NCBI GenBank assembly: GCA_013289985.1
Contig: JABCYW010000030.1
Coordinates: 1 to 50,526, forward strand
Direction: 5' to 3'
DNA length: 50,526 bases
Origin: Betaproteobacteria bacterium
GTDB taxonomy: Bacteria; Pseudomonadota; Gammaproteobacteria; Burkholderiales; Burkholderiaceae_C
A program made the position numbers and the translations under genes. Positions 1 through 8,082 of the stretch are shown here, piece by piece. The notes under the pieces were generated by a model. That model ran no database searches and was not told the DNA's origin. It saw only the letters and a list, made by a program, of their open reading frames with translations. Position 1 is the stretch's first letter. Every line of letters begins with the position of its first letter.

Positions 1-822
1 CGCCAGTCATGGGTGGGCCTCGTGACGCCGGCGGGCGAGTTCCGCGCCGGCCGCCAGAACGGCCCCATCTTCTCGCACGGCGACTACATCGACTTCACGC
101 GCCGCACGCTGGGCTCGGTGATCAACAACTTCGGCGTGCCCTCGCGCTACGACAACGATGTCGCCTGGATCAGCCCGCGCTGGAACCACATGCAGTTCGA
201 GGCCCATGCCTCGCTGCCCGAGAGCCCGGTGGGCAACCATCCGCTGGTGCTGCAGGCGAGCGTCGACTACATCGGCGACACCATCGTGGCCGGCGCGATG
301 ACGCTGCACGCCCTGCCGCCCACGCACGCGATCGTCAACAAGGACGTCGAGTACGACAACCTCTATGCCGACTGGAAGTATGGATACGGCACGGTGTATC
401 TCGCGTTCGTGCACAGCAACAACGTCACGTCGAGCGCGGTGAGCAGGACCGCGGGCACGATCCTGGGCAACATCGGTGGCTACAACGCCGGCACCAACGC
501 CGACCTCGAACACTTCTACAACATCTGGCAGGCCTCGGCCGACTACAACGTGACGCCGCAGCTGCGCGTGGGCGCGCTGTGGGGAAAGATCGTCGACACC
601 TCGGGCCGCCACCAGGGCGCCGACGGCGGCTCGGTGGGCGCGTACTACGACCTGTCCAGGCGCACCACGCTGCTCGCGCTCGTGGACACGATCCGCAACG
701 AGGCCAACGGCGGCTTCCGCCCCGCGGGCTCGGCCGCGCTGCACGCCAACTTCACGAATCCGGCCGACGTGAACGGCCGGTCCATCAACGGCGTGCAGGT
801 GGGCATGGTCCACCGCTTCTGA
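1..822 (+). CDS. Gram-negative porin, 5' end cut by window edge
   Basis: Trimeric general porin of the outer membrane, allowing diffusion of small hydrophilic solutes. The reading frame is open from base 1, so the N-terminus, including the signal peptide, lies outside the window; 273 residues remain of a family usually 340-400 long. The first residues (RQSWVGLVTPAGEF, then RAGRQNGP) match the conserved strand that leads into loop 3 of Burkholderiales porins. Alternating polar/aromatic beta-strand patterns run to the end, and the last residue is Phe (MVHRF), the usual outer-membrane assembly signal. The esterase gene starts 71 nt downstream on the same strand, so the two may be co-transcribed. 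Family is clear; substrate preference cannot be read from sequence. Confidence 0.9.
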   Translation, partial: RQSWVGLVTPAGEFRAGRQNGPIFSHGDYIDFTRRTLGSVINNFGVPSRYDNDVAWISPRWNHMQFEAHASLPESPVGNHPLVLQASVDYIGDTIVAGAMTLHALPPTHAIVNKDVEYDNLYADWKYGYGTVYLAFVHSNNVTSSAVSRTAGTILGNIGGYNAGTNADLEHFYNIWQASADYNVTPQLRVGALWGKIVDTSGRHQGADGGSVGAYYDLSRRTTLLALVDTIRNEANGGFRPAGSAALHANFTNPADVNGRSINGVQVGMVHRF

Positions 823-893
823 CGCGCCGACGCGGGGTCCGCAGAGGGCCCGGCCACCGGGGAGGGCCTCCCATGTCTTCAAAGGAACATCTC

Positions 894-2609
894 ATGCTCA
901 AGCTCCTTCAGCAATGCCGCACGGCCGCGCTGGGCCTCGCGACGCTCCTGGCCGCGGCGGCCTCGCCGTCGCAGGCCGCCACGGCGACGGGCCTCGCCAA
1001 CCTGCGCGCGCTCCAGCCCGTGATGGCGTGCGCGGCCGTCGCGCAGATGGACCTGCACGGCGTCACCGACGGCAGCGTCACCATCCAGTCCGCCGCGGTC
1101 GTGACCACCGGCGCGCCGGCACCGTACTGCGCCGTGCGGGGCACGATCGCGCCCGCCGACATCTTCGTGATGCGCCTGCCGGTCAACGGCTGGACGCAGC
1201 GCTACGTGCAGACCGGCTGCGGCGGCCTGTGCGGCAACGCCGGCATCAACTACGCCGCGGCCTCGACGTGTCCGGTGGTCACCGACGGCACGGTGGCCAG
1301 CGCCAGCACCGACATGGGCCACGAAGGCCTGAACGACGGCTCGTGGGCCGCCGACAACCCGCAGGCGCAGATCGACTTCGCCTACCGCGGCATGCACGCC
1401 ACGGCCCAGGTGGCCAAGGCCATCATCGCGAAGTTCTACGGCCAGCGGCCGGTGTACTCGTACTTCGACGGCTGCTCCGACGGCGGGCGCGAGGCGCTGA
1501 TGGAGGCGCAGCGCTTTCCCGACGACTTCAACGGCATCGTCGCCGGCGCGCCGGCCAACGACATCGTGGTGCAGAACACCTTCCACCACGGCTGGAACGT
1601 GCTGGCCAACAAGGACGCCAACGGCAACGCGATCCTGCTCGCGGCCAAGCTGCCGCTGATCCACGCCGCCGTGCTGGCCGCCTGCGACCGCCTGGACGGC
1701 GTCGTCGACGGCCTGATCGACGACCCGCGCCAGTGCCACTTCCAGCCCGCCTCGCTCAAGTGCATCGCGGGCCAGGATCCGGCCACCTGCCTCAGCGACG
1801 CGGAGGCGGCGGTGGTGCAGCGCCTGCACGACGGCGCCACCGACGCGCAGGGCCGGCACCTGGAGCAGAAGATCGCGCACGAGTGGGGCTCCGAGCTCGA
1901 CTGGACGCTGTTCGTGCCCGCGGCGGTCGGCCAGCCCACCTTCAGCGAATCGATCGCGCTGTCCTACCTGCGCTACCTGGCGTACTTCAATGTGGCCGCG
2001 CCGAGCTACGAGCTCACCGACCTGAAGTTCGACGTGCCCACGTTCTGGCGCACCGTGAGGACCTCGAGCTACATCGCCGCAACCGACCCCGACCTGTCGG
2101 ACTTCGCCAACCGCGGCAACAAGCTGCTGCTGTGGCACGGCTGGGCCGACCAGCACATCACGCCGCAGTCCACGCTGGAGTACTACGACGCGATGCGGGA
2201 AACGATGGGCGAGCACGTGGTCGACCGCTTCGCTCGCCTGTACCTGCTGCCCGGCGTCGCGCACTGCGGCGGCGGCGAGGGCCCCGACACCGTCGACCTG
2301 CTCACGCCGTTGATGGCCTGGGTGGAAGGCGGCACGCCGGCGGGCCAGGTGATCGCCTCCAAGGTGGTCGACGGCAACGTCACGCGCACGCGGCCGGTGT
2401 TCCCGTTCCCCACCGTGGCGCGCTATACGGGCAGCGGCAGCATCGACGACGCGGCCAATTTCGTGGCCTTCACCCCGCGCCACGACACGGGCCCGGACTA
2501 CGACTGGGTGGGCAGGCCGCTGTACTCGCACGGCTACCAGACGAACTGCCAGGCGGTGGGCACGCAGCTGCAGTGCGAGCGGGCACGCGTCTCGCTGGAT
2601 GATCGCTGA
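894..2609 (+). CDS. Secreted tannase/feruloyl esterase family protein (MHETase-like fold)
   Basis: Serine esterase expected to cleave aromatic (hydroxycinnamoyl, galloyl or similar) esters outside the cytoplasm. Start 894 is chosen because AAAGGA lies 7 nt upstream and it gives a clean signal peptide ending SPSQA; ATG 873 in the same frame is possible. The protein has 571 residues. The nucleophile is Ser195 in GCSDGGRE, with likely Asp419 (HGWADQH) and His457 (VAHCGGG). Cys194 and Cys458 sit beside Ser and His, forming the family's CS-D-HC disulfide signature. A calcium-loop motif, CDRLDGVVDG, lies between them in the lid region. The adjacent porin suggests uptake of the substrate or products. 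Tannase, feruloyl esterase and MHETase cannot be separated without lid-residue alignment. Confidence 0.9.
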   Translation: MLKLLQQCRTAALGLATLLAAAASPSQAATATGLANLRALQPVMACAAVAQMDLHGVTDGSVTIQSAAVVTTGAPAPYCAVRGTIAPADIFVMRLPVNGWTQRYVQTGCGGLCGNAGINYAAASTCPVVTDGTVASASTDMGHEGLNDGSWAADNPQAQIDFAYRGMHATAQVAKAIIAKFYGQRPVYSYFDGCSDGGREALMEAQRFPDDFNGIVAGAPANDIVVQNTFHHGWNVLANKDANGNAILLAAKLPLIHAAVLAACDRLDGVVDGLIDDPRQCHFQPASLKCIAGQDPATCLSDAEAAVVQRLHDGATDAQGRHLEQKIAHEWGSELDWTLFVPAAVGQPTFSESIALSYLRYLAYFNVAAPSYELTDLKFDVPTFWRTVRTSSYIAATDPDLSDFANRGNKLLLWHGWADQHITPQSTLEYYDAMRETMGEHVVDRFARLYLLPGVAHCGGGEGPDTVDLLTPLMAWVEGGTPAGQVIASKVVDGNVTRTRPVFPFPTVARYTGSGSIDDAANFVAFTPRHDTGPDYDWVGRPLYSHGYQTNCQAVGTQLQCERARVSLDDR

Positions 2610-2675
2610 GAACTCGCCAAACGCGGGCGCGCGTGAGAGCATCGCGGCTTCCGCAACGACGCCGCGTGCCCGACC

Positions 2676-2942
2676 ATGACCAGCACCCTTGCCGACCTCC
2701 TCGAGAACCAGCGCATCGAGAACGCCCGGCTGTCCGGGCAGATCGTGGCGCTCGAGATGGCGGTCAAGCTGCTGTTCATCCAGCACCCGAACCCGGCCGG
2801 CCTGGCCGCGCTCTACACCAAGGCGATCGACGAGCTGCTGGACATCACGCTGGCCACGCGCATGCCCGAGGAGATGCGCGACGCGCTGGACCAGGCGCGC
2901 ATGGGCATCCTGCAGGCCTTGCGCACGCAACCGAAAATCTAG
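2676..2942 (+). CDS. Small hypothetical protein, 88 aa, predicted coiled coil
   Basis: I do not recognise this protein. It begins MTSTLADLLENQRIENARL, a leucine-rich heptad-like stretch that suggests a short coiled coil, followed by a mainly helical body without Cys, signal peptide or membrane span. Codon use fits neighbouring genes. The Shine-Dalgarno is weak. Its TAG stop overlaps the stop of the convergent gene in a palindromic CTAG (2939-2942), so the two reading frames end inside each other. It lies 66 nt after the esterase gene but need not share its function. Confidence 0.65.
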   Translation: MTSTLADLLENQRIENARLSGQIVALEMAVKLLFIQHPNPAGLAALYTKAIDELLDITLATRMPEEMRDALDQARMGILQALRTQPKI

Positions 2943-3508
2943 GCGCGCGGCTGCTGCAGCTCGCTGCGCGTGGCCACGAACAGGCTCGCCAGCACGCCGC
3001 GCTGGCGCTCGTCCAGCTGCGTGTCGAGCCTGTCGTGGGCCACCTTCAATTCCGACAGCGCCTCCTGCCGGCCTTCGCCTTCGTCCACCTCGGCCGCGAT
3101 GTAGCTCTTCAACGGCGCCACGGCGCTGAAGCTGCTGGCGCTGCGCCACAGGATGCGCTGCAGTCGCCGCTCGTTGTGCTGGCCCACCTCGGTCAGCGAC
3201 GCAACGAAGTCGCGGAACAGCGGCTGCTGCGGCGGCGCCAGCGCCAGCTCGGGCACGCCCTCGCGCAGGCGCATCGCGAAGGCCGATACCAGGTCGCGCG
3301 GCGGCGAGGCGTCTGGATGGCTATCCTTCGTCTCCTTGTCGGGCCGCGTGCCGTCCTGCTGCCCGCGCATGCCGCGGCCGCCTCCGCCGCCCATCTGCGC
3401 GCGCGCCGGGCCCGCGACGGCGGCGAGGCCGGCCAGGGCGGCCAGCGCCGCGCGGCGGCGGGAAGACGGTTCGAGGGGCGGGGAAACGGGCAGGTCGTCA
3501 GGGGTCAC
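2939..3508 (-). CDS. Exported protein, Spy/LTxxQ-like helical, 189 aa
   Basis: Likely periplasmic protein of unknown role. After a short N-terminal lead comes an Arg-rich hydrophobic export signal (SSRRRAALAALAGLAAVAG, cleavage near ARAQ) that resembles a Tat or Sec signal. A Gly/Met-rich linker follows, then a helical domain in which LDERQRGVLASLF resembles the LTxxQ motif of Spy/CpxP-type proteins. The start is GTG at 3508 with no evident Shine-Dalgarno, but later Met codons would remove the signal. It lies 109 nt downstream of the NADH dehydrogenase gene on the same strand. The family assignment is tentative. Confidence 0.6.
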   Translation of the reverse strand: MTPDDLPVSPPLEPSSRRRAALAALAGLAAVAGPARAQMGGGGGRGMRGQQDGTRPDKETKDSHPDASPPRDLVSAFAMRLREGVPELALAPPQQPLFRDFVASLTEVGQHNERRLQRILWRSASSFSAVAPLKSYIAAEVDEGEGRQEALSELKVAHDRLDTQLDERQRGVLASLFVATRSELQQPRA

Positions 3509-3617
3509 GTCGGGGGGCGCCGGGCGCGCTGGAGCAAGGTCGCCCCATCTTCCCGCGCGATGGTTGCTGCACTGTGTGGCATCGCATCGGCGCCGACATG
3601 TGCCGGCGCCGCCGCCG

Positions 3618-4925
3618 TCAATGCAGCTTCACGAGCGGCCGCGCGCGCTTGACCAGGAAGCGCGCCATCGCCAGCACGGCGGTGCGCATCGAGCCCATCA
3701 CCGCGCGGTGGTGCATCAGGTGCAGGCTGACGTAGACCATGCGCGCGAACAGCCCCTCGACGAACCATGTCGTGGAGCGGAACAGGTTGCCCATGAGGCT
3801 GCCCACCGTGGCGCTGGAGCCGATCGACACCAGCGAGCCGTGGTCGTGGAACAGGTAGGGCGGCCGTGCCGAGAGATCCGTGCCGGCCGGAAGTTGCAGC
3901 AGCGCGTACAGGTAGTCGGCCTGCTGGTGCGCGGACTGCGCCCGCGGCGGCACCGACTTGCCGTCCGGCTGTGGGCAGAACGCGCAGTCGCCGAACGCGA
4001 ACGCGCCCGGCACGCCCTCCACGCGCAACTGCCCGTCCACCTTCACCTGGCCGCCCTTGGTCACCGGCAGCCCCACCTGCGCCAGCAGCGGCGGCGCCTT
4101 GATGCCGGCGGCCCATACGCACAGGTCGGCGGGATAGACGGTGCCGTCGGCGTCGGTCACCTGGTTCCAGTCCACGCGCACCACGCGGCACGAGGTGTTG
4201 ACCTCCACGTGGCGCTGGCGCAGCAGGCGCGTGGCCGCGGCCGACACGTTCTCGGCCAGCGGCGCCAGCAGGCGTGGGGCGCCTTCCAGGATGCGGATGC
4301 GCACGTCGCGCAGCGCGTCGATGTGGCGCAGGCCGTACTGCGCGTGCAGCGAACTGGCCTCGCGCAGTTCGGCGGCCAGCTCCACGCCCGTGGCGCCGCC
4401 GCCGATGATCACGATGTCCAGCGCGGCGCGTGGGTCGTGGCTCTTGCGGATGTCGACCAGCGACAGCAACTGCAGCATGCGCAGGCGGAAGCGTTCCGCG
4501 TCCTGCGGGCCGTCCAGCGAGAACGCGTGGTTGGCGACCCCCGGCACGCCGAAATCGTTGGACACGCTGCCGATGGCCAGCACCAGCGACTCGTAGCCGA
4601 CGCGGCGTTCCGGCAGCACCTCCTCGGCGCCGTCCATCACCGCGTCGACGACCAGCTGGCGCGCGCCGGTGTCCACGCCGGTCATCGCGCCGTAGAGGAA
4701 CGAGAAGCCGTTGTCGTGGGCAAGCATCTGGTACGACAGGCCTTCCTGGTGGATGTCCAGCGTGCCCGCGGCCACCTCGTGCAGCGACGGCTTCCAGATG
4801 TGGAACAGCTTGGCGTCCACCAGCGCGACCCGCTCGGGGCCCCACTTGCGCCCCAGCTTGCAGGCCAGCTCGAGCCCGCCGGCGCCGCCGCCGACGATGA
4901 GTACCTTGAACGGTTGGTCAGTCAT
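3618..4925 (-). CDS. ndh: Type II NADH:quinone oxidoreductase
   Basis: Single-subunit, non-proton-pumping NADH dehydrogenase that passes electrons from NADH through FAD to quinone at the inner face of the cytoplasmic membrane. The 435-residue protein has an N-terminal FAD dinucleotide fold (VLIVGGGAGGLELA), a second NADH fold (IVIIGGGATGVELA), the conserved FAFGDCA flavin segment, and AHQQADYL in the quinone-side region. The C-terminus is basic and amphipathic, as in membrane-anchored Ndh. Length is typical of the family. ATG 4925 is preferred over an upstream TTG at 4952. A perfect 6-1-6 inverted repeat lies just upstream and may be an operator. A sulfide:quinone reductase is less likely because the usual catalytic Cys pattern is not evident. 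Confidence 0.88.
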   Translation of the reverse strand: MTDQPFKVLIVGGGAGGLELACKLGRKWGPERVALVDAKLFHIWKPSLHEVAAGTLDIHQEGLSYQMLAHDNGFSFLYGAMTGVDTGARQLVVDAVMDGAEEVLPERRVGYESLVLAIGSVSNDFGVPGVANHAFSLDGPQDAERFRLRMLQLLSLVDIRKSHDPRAALDIVIIGGGATGVELAAELREASSLHAQYGLRHIDALRDVRIRILEGAPRLLAPLAENVSAAATRLLRQRHVEVNTSCRVVRVDWNQVTDADGTVYPADLCVWAAGIKAPPLLAQVGLPVTKGGQVKVDGQLRVEGVPGAFAFGDCAFCPQPDGKSVPPRAQSAHQQADYLYALLQLPAGTDLSARPPYLFHDHGSLVSIGSSATVGSLMGNLFRSTTWFVEGLFARMVYVSLHLMHHRAVMGSMRTAVLAMARFLVKRARPLVKLH

Positions 4926-4940
4926 GGAGTTGCTTTTCTT

Positions 4941-4953
4941 GTTGCGCCGCAAC
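4941..4953. promoter_or_regulatory. Perfect 6-1-6 dyad upstream of ndh
   Basis: The sequence GTTGCG-C-CGCAAC is a perfect inverted repeat ending 15 nt before the ndh ATG. A partial outer copy (AGTTGC at 4928-4933) pairs with GCAACT at 4949-4954. It could be an operator or a 5'-UTR hairpin close to the ribosome binding site. No matching regulator is identified. Confidence 0.35.
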
Positions 4954-5128
4954 TAAGTGTTTACCACGAGATGCCCGGCCGTTCTGGAGGGAGCGCCCCA
5001 ACTCGCCGACGCCTGCCTTCGTCGTGCGGACAGCCGCGCCGTCGGTTTGGCGAAGGCGCGACACTCGTGGCTGCCGTCCCGGAACCTGGAGGACAAGCTC
5101 GGCTTCATGCCGCAGGCCGGGCTTCTGG

Positions 5129-5572
5129 TCACTCCTCGTCGACGACGGCGTAGAGCCGGCGCAGTTCCTCGCGCGCGCTCGCGACGCACGCCAGGCAGCC
5201 GTCGAAGTCGCCGGTGCCGTTCATGATGTCCACGCCCCAGTTGGCGCCGGCCGCGTCGCGCCGGTGCCAGTACACGCCGCCGAAGAAGACGTCGGCGCAG
5301 GCGGGGCAGGGCAGGGCGATGGCGCTGATCATGCGGCGGATGTAGTCGCGCGTCATGACGTGGCGGCCGGTGGCGTCGCGCTGGGCGTTGGCGTGCACGG
5401 CGACGTCGGCGGCGGCCTCGACGGCCGACTTGAACGACAGCAGCGACGGCGCGTCCAGCGCGATCCCCAGCAGTTCGGCTGCCTGCGGCGTGCGCGCATG
5501 CCAGCGCCAGCGACCGTCGGCCTGACGGACGAACTCCACCGAGTCGTCGGTGATGATCACGCTGGGATCCAC
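5129..5572 (-). CDS. Hypothetical protein with two CxxC motifs, 147 aa
   Basis: Unrecognised soluble protein. The GTG start at 5572 is supported by an AAGGAG six bases upstream; the frame is open further upstream but that part is Pro/Arg-rich and noncoding in character. The N-terminal half (DDSVEFVRQADGRWRWHART) looks like a small beta-rich domain. The C-terminal half carries CPAC and CLAC about 35 residues apart, a spacing that could bind zinc or form disulfides. It is transcribed divergently from the small gene at 5762, with a 189-nt spacer. The 203 nt between it and ndh hold no gene I can support. Confidence 0.6.
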   Translation of the reverse strand: MDPSVIITDDSVEFVRQADGRWRWHARTPQAAELLGIALDAPSLLSFKSAVEAAADVAVHANAQRDATGRHVMTRDYIRRMISAIALPCPACADVFFGGVYWHRRDAAGANWGVDIMNGTGDFDGCLACVASAREELRRLYAVVDEE

Positions 5573-5761
5573 GCGCGTCTCCTTCGGCTTCCCGCGGGGA
5601 GGCTTTCGTCCTCCGGAGGGATCAGGAGATCGTAGGCCATTTCGCGGTCGAGTCGGCGCCCCCGTTCTGGGGATGGCCGCGGCACGCGGTTGGAACATCC
5701 TGTCACTTCACGGCCGGGCTCGCCGTTTGCCTCGATCCCGGTAGTCTTCAGGAGGTGAGTC

Positions 5762-5944
5762 ATGATTTCCACCGTCTCCAGCCCCAGCAAACCGGCCTCG
5801 CACCCCGCGCCTTTCGAGAAGGGCTGGGTGCCGCAGGGCTACATCGGGCCCGTCGCGCTTCCCGGCACCGGGCGCATGGTGTTCTGGACCGGGCGCATCG
5901 CGATCGGGCTGCGGTATGCGCCGCCCGAGCGCATGCAGCACTGA
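5762..5944 (+). CDS. Small protein, 60 aa, very strong Shine-Dalgarno
   Basis: Unknown function. A near-perfect ribosome binding site (AGGAGGT, six bases before ATG) marks this as a real, probably well translated gene. The product is short and has a glycine/aromatic core, GWVPQGYIGPVALP then TGRMVFWTGRIAIGLRYAPP, suggesting a compact beta fold rather than a membrane protein. I recall similar short proteins in other Burkholderiales but cannot name a family. A bidirectional hairpin terminator follows 53 nt after the stop. Confidence 0.7.
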   Translation: MISTVSSPSKPASHPAPFEKGWVPQGYIGPVALPGTGRMVFWTGRIAIGLRYAPPERMQH

Positions 5945-5997
5945 GCACTGAGTCCGGATTCGCACTGCCGAGGACGCCCCCGCGTCCCGCCATGAGA

Positions 5998-6020
5998 AAT
6001 GCCCCGGCTTGCGGGGCATT
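5998..6020. terminator. Bidirectional hairpin between convergent genes
   Basis: A perfect 9-bp stem, AATGCCCCG / CGGGGCATT, encloses a GCTTG loop. It sits between the convergent genes ending at 5944 (+) and 6065 (-). The A/T pairs at the stem base supply short T runs on both sides, so it probably terminates both transcripts. Confidence 0.7.
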
Positions 6021-6064
6021 CCTCCTAGCGCGCAGCGAACGCGCCTGGCGTTCGCTGTCGGCGC

Positions 6065-6376
6065 CTATTTGACCAGGATGTCGTTGCGTACGTCGACCAC
6101 GCCGTTCGTGTTGCGCGCCAGGCGCTCGGCCATCATGCGTTCCTCGTTGGACTTGGCGAAGCCGGACAACTGCACCACGCCCTTCATCGTGTCGACCTTG
6201 ATGGCCATCGCGCTGACCGTCGAGTCTTCGGCGAACTTGGCCTTGACCTTGGTGGTGACGGCGGAGTCGTCGACGTAGGCGCCGACGGTTTCCTGGTGGC
6301 GCTCGACGGCGCAGCCGGTGGCGGTGACGAGGGTGGTGGCGGCGACCATGGCCGCGATGGCGAGACGAGAGATCAT
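6065..6376 (-). CDS. BON-domain lipoprotein, 103 aa
   Basis: Small periplasmic lipoprotein of the OsmY/BON type, a family linked to envelope stress and membrane or outer-membrane association. ATG 6376 is preferred because AAGGAG lies upstream and a signal peptide follows at once. A lipobox-like ATGC at about residues 19-22 suggests lipidation. The rest is a single BON domain with the usual DDSAVTTKVKAKF opening, the VDTMKGVVQLSGF core and the VDVRNDI end. Most OsmY-like proteins have two BON domains; this one has one, as in many short betaproteobacterial lipoproteins. It is monocistronic between a terminator and the kinase gene. Confidence 0.82.
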   Translation of the reverse strand: MISRLAIAAMVAATTLVTATGCAVERHQETVGAYVDDSAVTTKVKAKFAEDSTVSAMAIKVDTMKGVVQLSGFAKSNEERMMAERLARNTNGVVDVRNDILVK

Positions 6377-6502
6377 GTTTGTGCTCCTTCTGGGATCGTT
6401 GTGGTGACGGTATCCCACGATACGGCGCGGTGCGCCGGAGCACGATAGGTGGAGGGCTGTTCCGCCTGTCGGACGGCACCGACAGCGCGCCCGCCGTGTT
6501 TG

Positions 6503-7942
6503 CTAACCGACGTTCGCAGGCGGCTGCGGATAGGCGCCCGGTCCCAGCAGCGCGGCGACGTCGCCGGGCGCTTCGGCGGTTGCCGGCGCGGGTCCCTTCA
6601 ACGGCAGCCGCGCCTGGATGATGGTGCCGTGCCCCGGTCGCGACCTGATCTTCAATTCGCCCTGGCTCGACTGCACGCGAAAGCGCATGCCCGCCAGCCC
6701 GTGCGCGGCCGCGCGCGCCGCGCCCGGATCGAAGCCGACGCCGTCGTCGCGCACGTCGATCTCGGCCCACGCGCCGCGCGTCTTCACGCTCACGTTCACC
6801 GTGGCGGCGCGGGCGTACTTGGCCACGTTGGTGAGGGCCTCCTGCACGAGCCGGTAGGCCGTGAGCTTGCCGGCGTCGTCCAGCGCGAGCTCCTCCACCT
6901 CGGTCTCGACCACCAGCTCGCTGCGTTCGGCGAACTCGGTGCACAGGATCTCGAGCGCGGCCTTCAGCCCCAGGTTGCTCAGCGACGACGGGCGCAGGTC
7001 CTCGATGATGCGGCGCTTCAGGGCGATGCCATCGTCCAGCGTCTTGACCAGGTGCGTCATGCGTTCGAGCACCTCGGGCGGCGCCGCGGCCAGGCGGCTG
7101 CGCATGCGCGCGACGTCCAGCTTCGCGGCCGTGAGCAGGCCTCCGAGTTCGTCGTGCAGTTCGCGCGCGAGGCTGCTGCGCTCGTCCTCGCGCGCGGTCT
7201 GCAGATGGTTGGCGATCTGCGTGATCTCGCGCGTGCGGCGTTCCACCTCGACCTCGAGCCGGTCGCGTTCGAAGCGCAGCTGCGCGGCGCGCTCCAGCCG
7301 TTCGTCGTCGAGGCGGCGCGCCTGGCGCGCGTACAGCAGCAGCGCGGCCAGGCTCAACACCACCAGCGCGGCGATGCCGATGCGCGAGAACAGCAGGGTC
7401 TCGGTGAGCAGCTCGCGCGAGTCGTCGATGCGCGCCGTCTCCACGCGCGCCATGCTGCGCGCCTGGCCCTCGATGGCGAGCATGGTCTCGCGGCCGATGT
7501 CGGTGAGCATCACCTCGCGCCAGCCTTCGGTGTGCGCGCCCTCGAACATCTTGACGGTGGTCTCGAGCTCTGACATGCGCTGGCGCGTCAGCTCGTCGAG
7601 CTTCTTCACGTCGGCGCTGCGATCGGGCCATGCCGAATAGATCTGCGCGAGCCGGGCGAGCTGGCCCTGGACCTGGGCCGCGGCGCGCGTGTACGGCTCC
7701 TTGTATTCGGGACGCGCGGTGAGCAGGTAGCCGCGCTGGCCCGATTCGGCCGCGATCACCTCGCGCATCAGCAGGCTCACTTCCACGCGCGCCTCCAGCA
7801 AGGCCTCGCGGCTGGCGATGACGGCCAGCGCGCGCTGATGGCCGATCTCGTTGGTCAGCAGCACGGCCAGGCCCAGCAGGAGCGCCACCGGAGCCGCGAA
7901 GCGGCTGCGCCTCGCGGTTTCCAGCGTCCTCAGAAAAGACAT
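6503..7942 (-). CDS. CHASE3-domain sensor histidine kinase (NarL/HisKA_3 class)
   Basis: Inner-membrane histidine kinase of a two-component system. The 479-residue protein has TM1 at about 16-31, a periplasmic helical CHASE3-like sensor (with AESGQRGYLLT at 65-75), TM2 at about 187-204, a coiled-coil linker, then a HisKA_3 dimerisation domain with phospho-acceptor His263 in ARELHDELGG, and a HATPase domain with DDGVGFDPG and HGLAGMRFRV boxes. ATG 7942 is chosen since the first membrane span begins 15 residues later. It diverges from the NarL-type regulator at 8083 with 140 nt between, so the two are the probable cognate pair. The signal sensed is unknown. Confidence 0.9.
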   Translation of the reverse strand: MSFLRTLETARRSRFAAPVALLLGLAVLLTNEIGHQRALAVIASREALLEARVEVSLLMREVIAAESGQRGYLLTARPEYKEPYTRAAAQVQGQLARLAQIYSAWPDRSADVKKLDELTRQRMSELETTVKMFEGAHTEGWREVMLTDIGRETMLAIEGQARSMARVETARIDDSRELLTETLLFSRIGIAALVVLSLAALLLYARQARRLDDERLERAAQLRFERDRLEVEVERRTREITQIANHLQTAREDERSSLARELHDELGGLLTAAKLDVARMRSRLAAAPPEVLERMTHLVKTLDDGIALKRRIIEDLRPSSLSNLGLKAALEILCTEFAERSELVVETEVEELALDDAGKLTAYRLVQEALTNVAKYARAATVNVSVKTRGAWAEIDVRDDGVGFDPGAARAAAHGLAGMRFRVQSSQGELKIRSRPGHGTIIQARLPLKGPAPATAEAPGDVAALLGPGAYPQPPANVG

Positions 7943-8082
7943 GTGATGTTCCCCGCTACACTTGAATGGATGGGTACGTCGTTTGCTGTTGACGCAGCGG
8001 CGTGACCCTCGTTGCGAACAAGCCGATTCTTTCGGCAATTCGCCGACCCGAATTCAAGTTCATCGATTCCGCGGGAGACTAC

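Noticed and set aside
873-893. Upstream ATG for the tannase-family gene
   Set aside because: It is possible, but ATG 894 has a better spaced ribosome site and gives a normal signal peptide start.
3153-5153. Long plus-strand ORF opposite ndh
   Set aside because: It is a shadow of the ndh and exported-protein genes; its product is His/Arg/Gln-rich with no domain.
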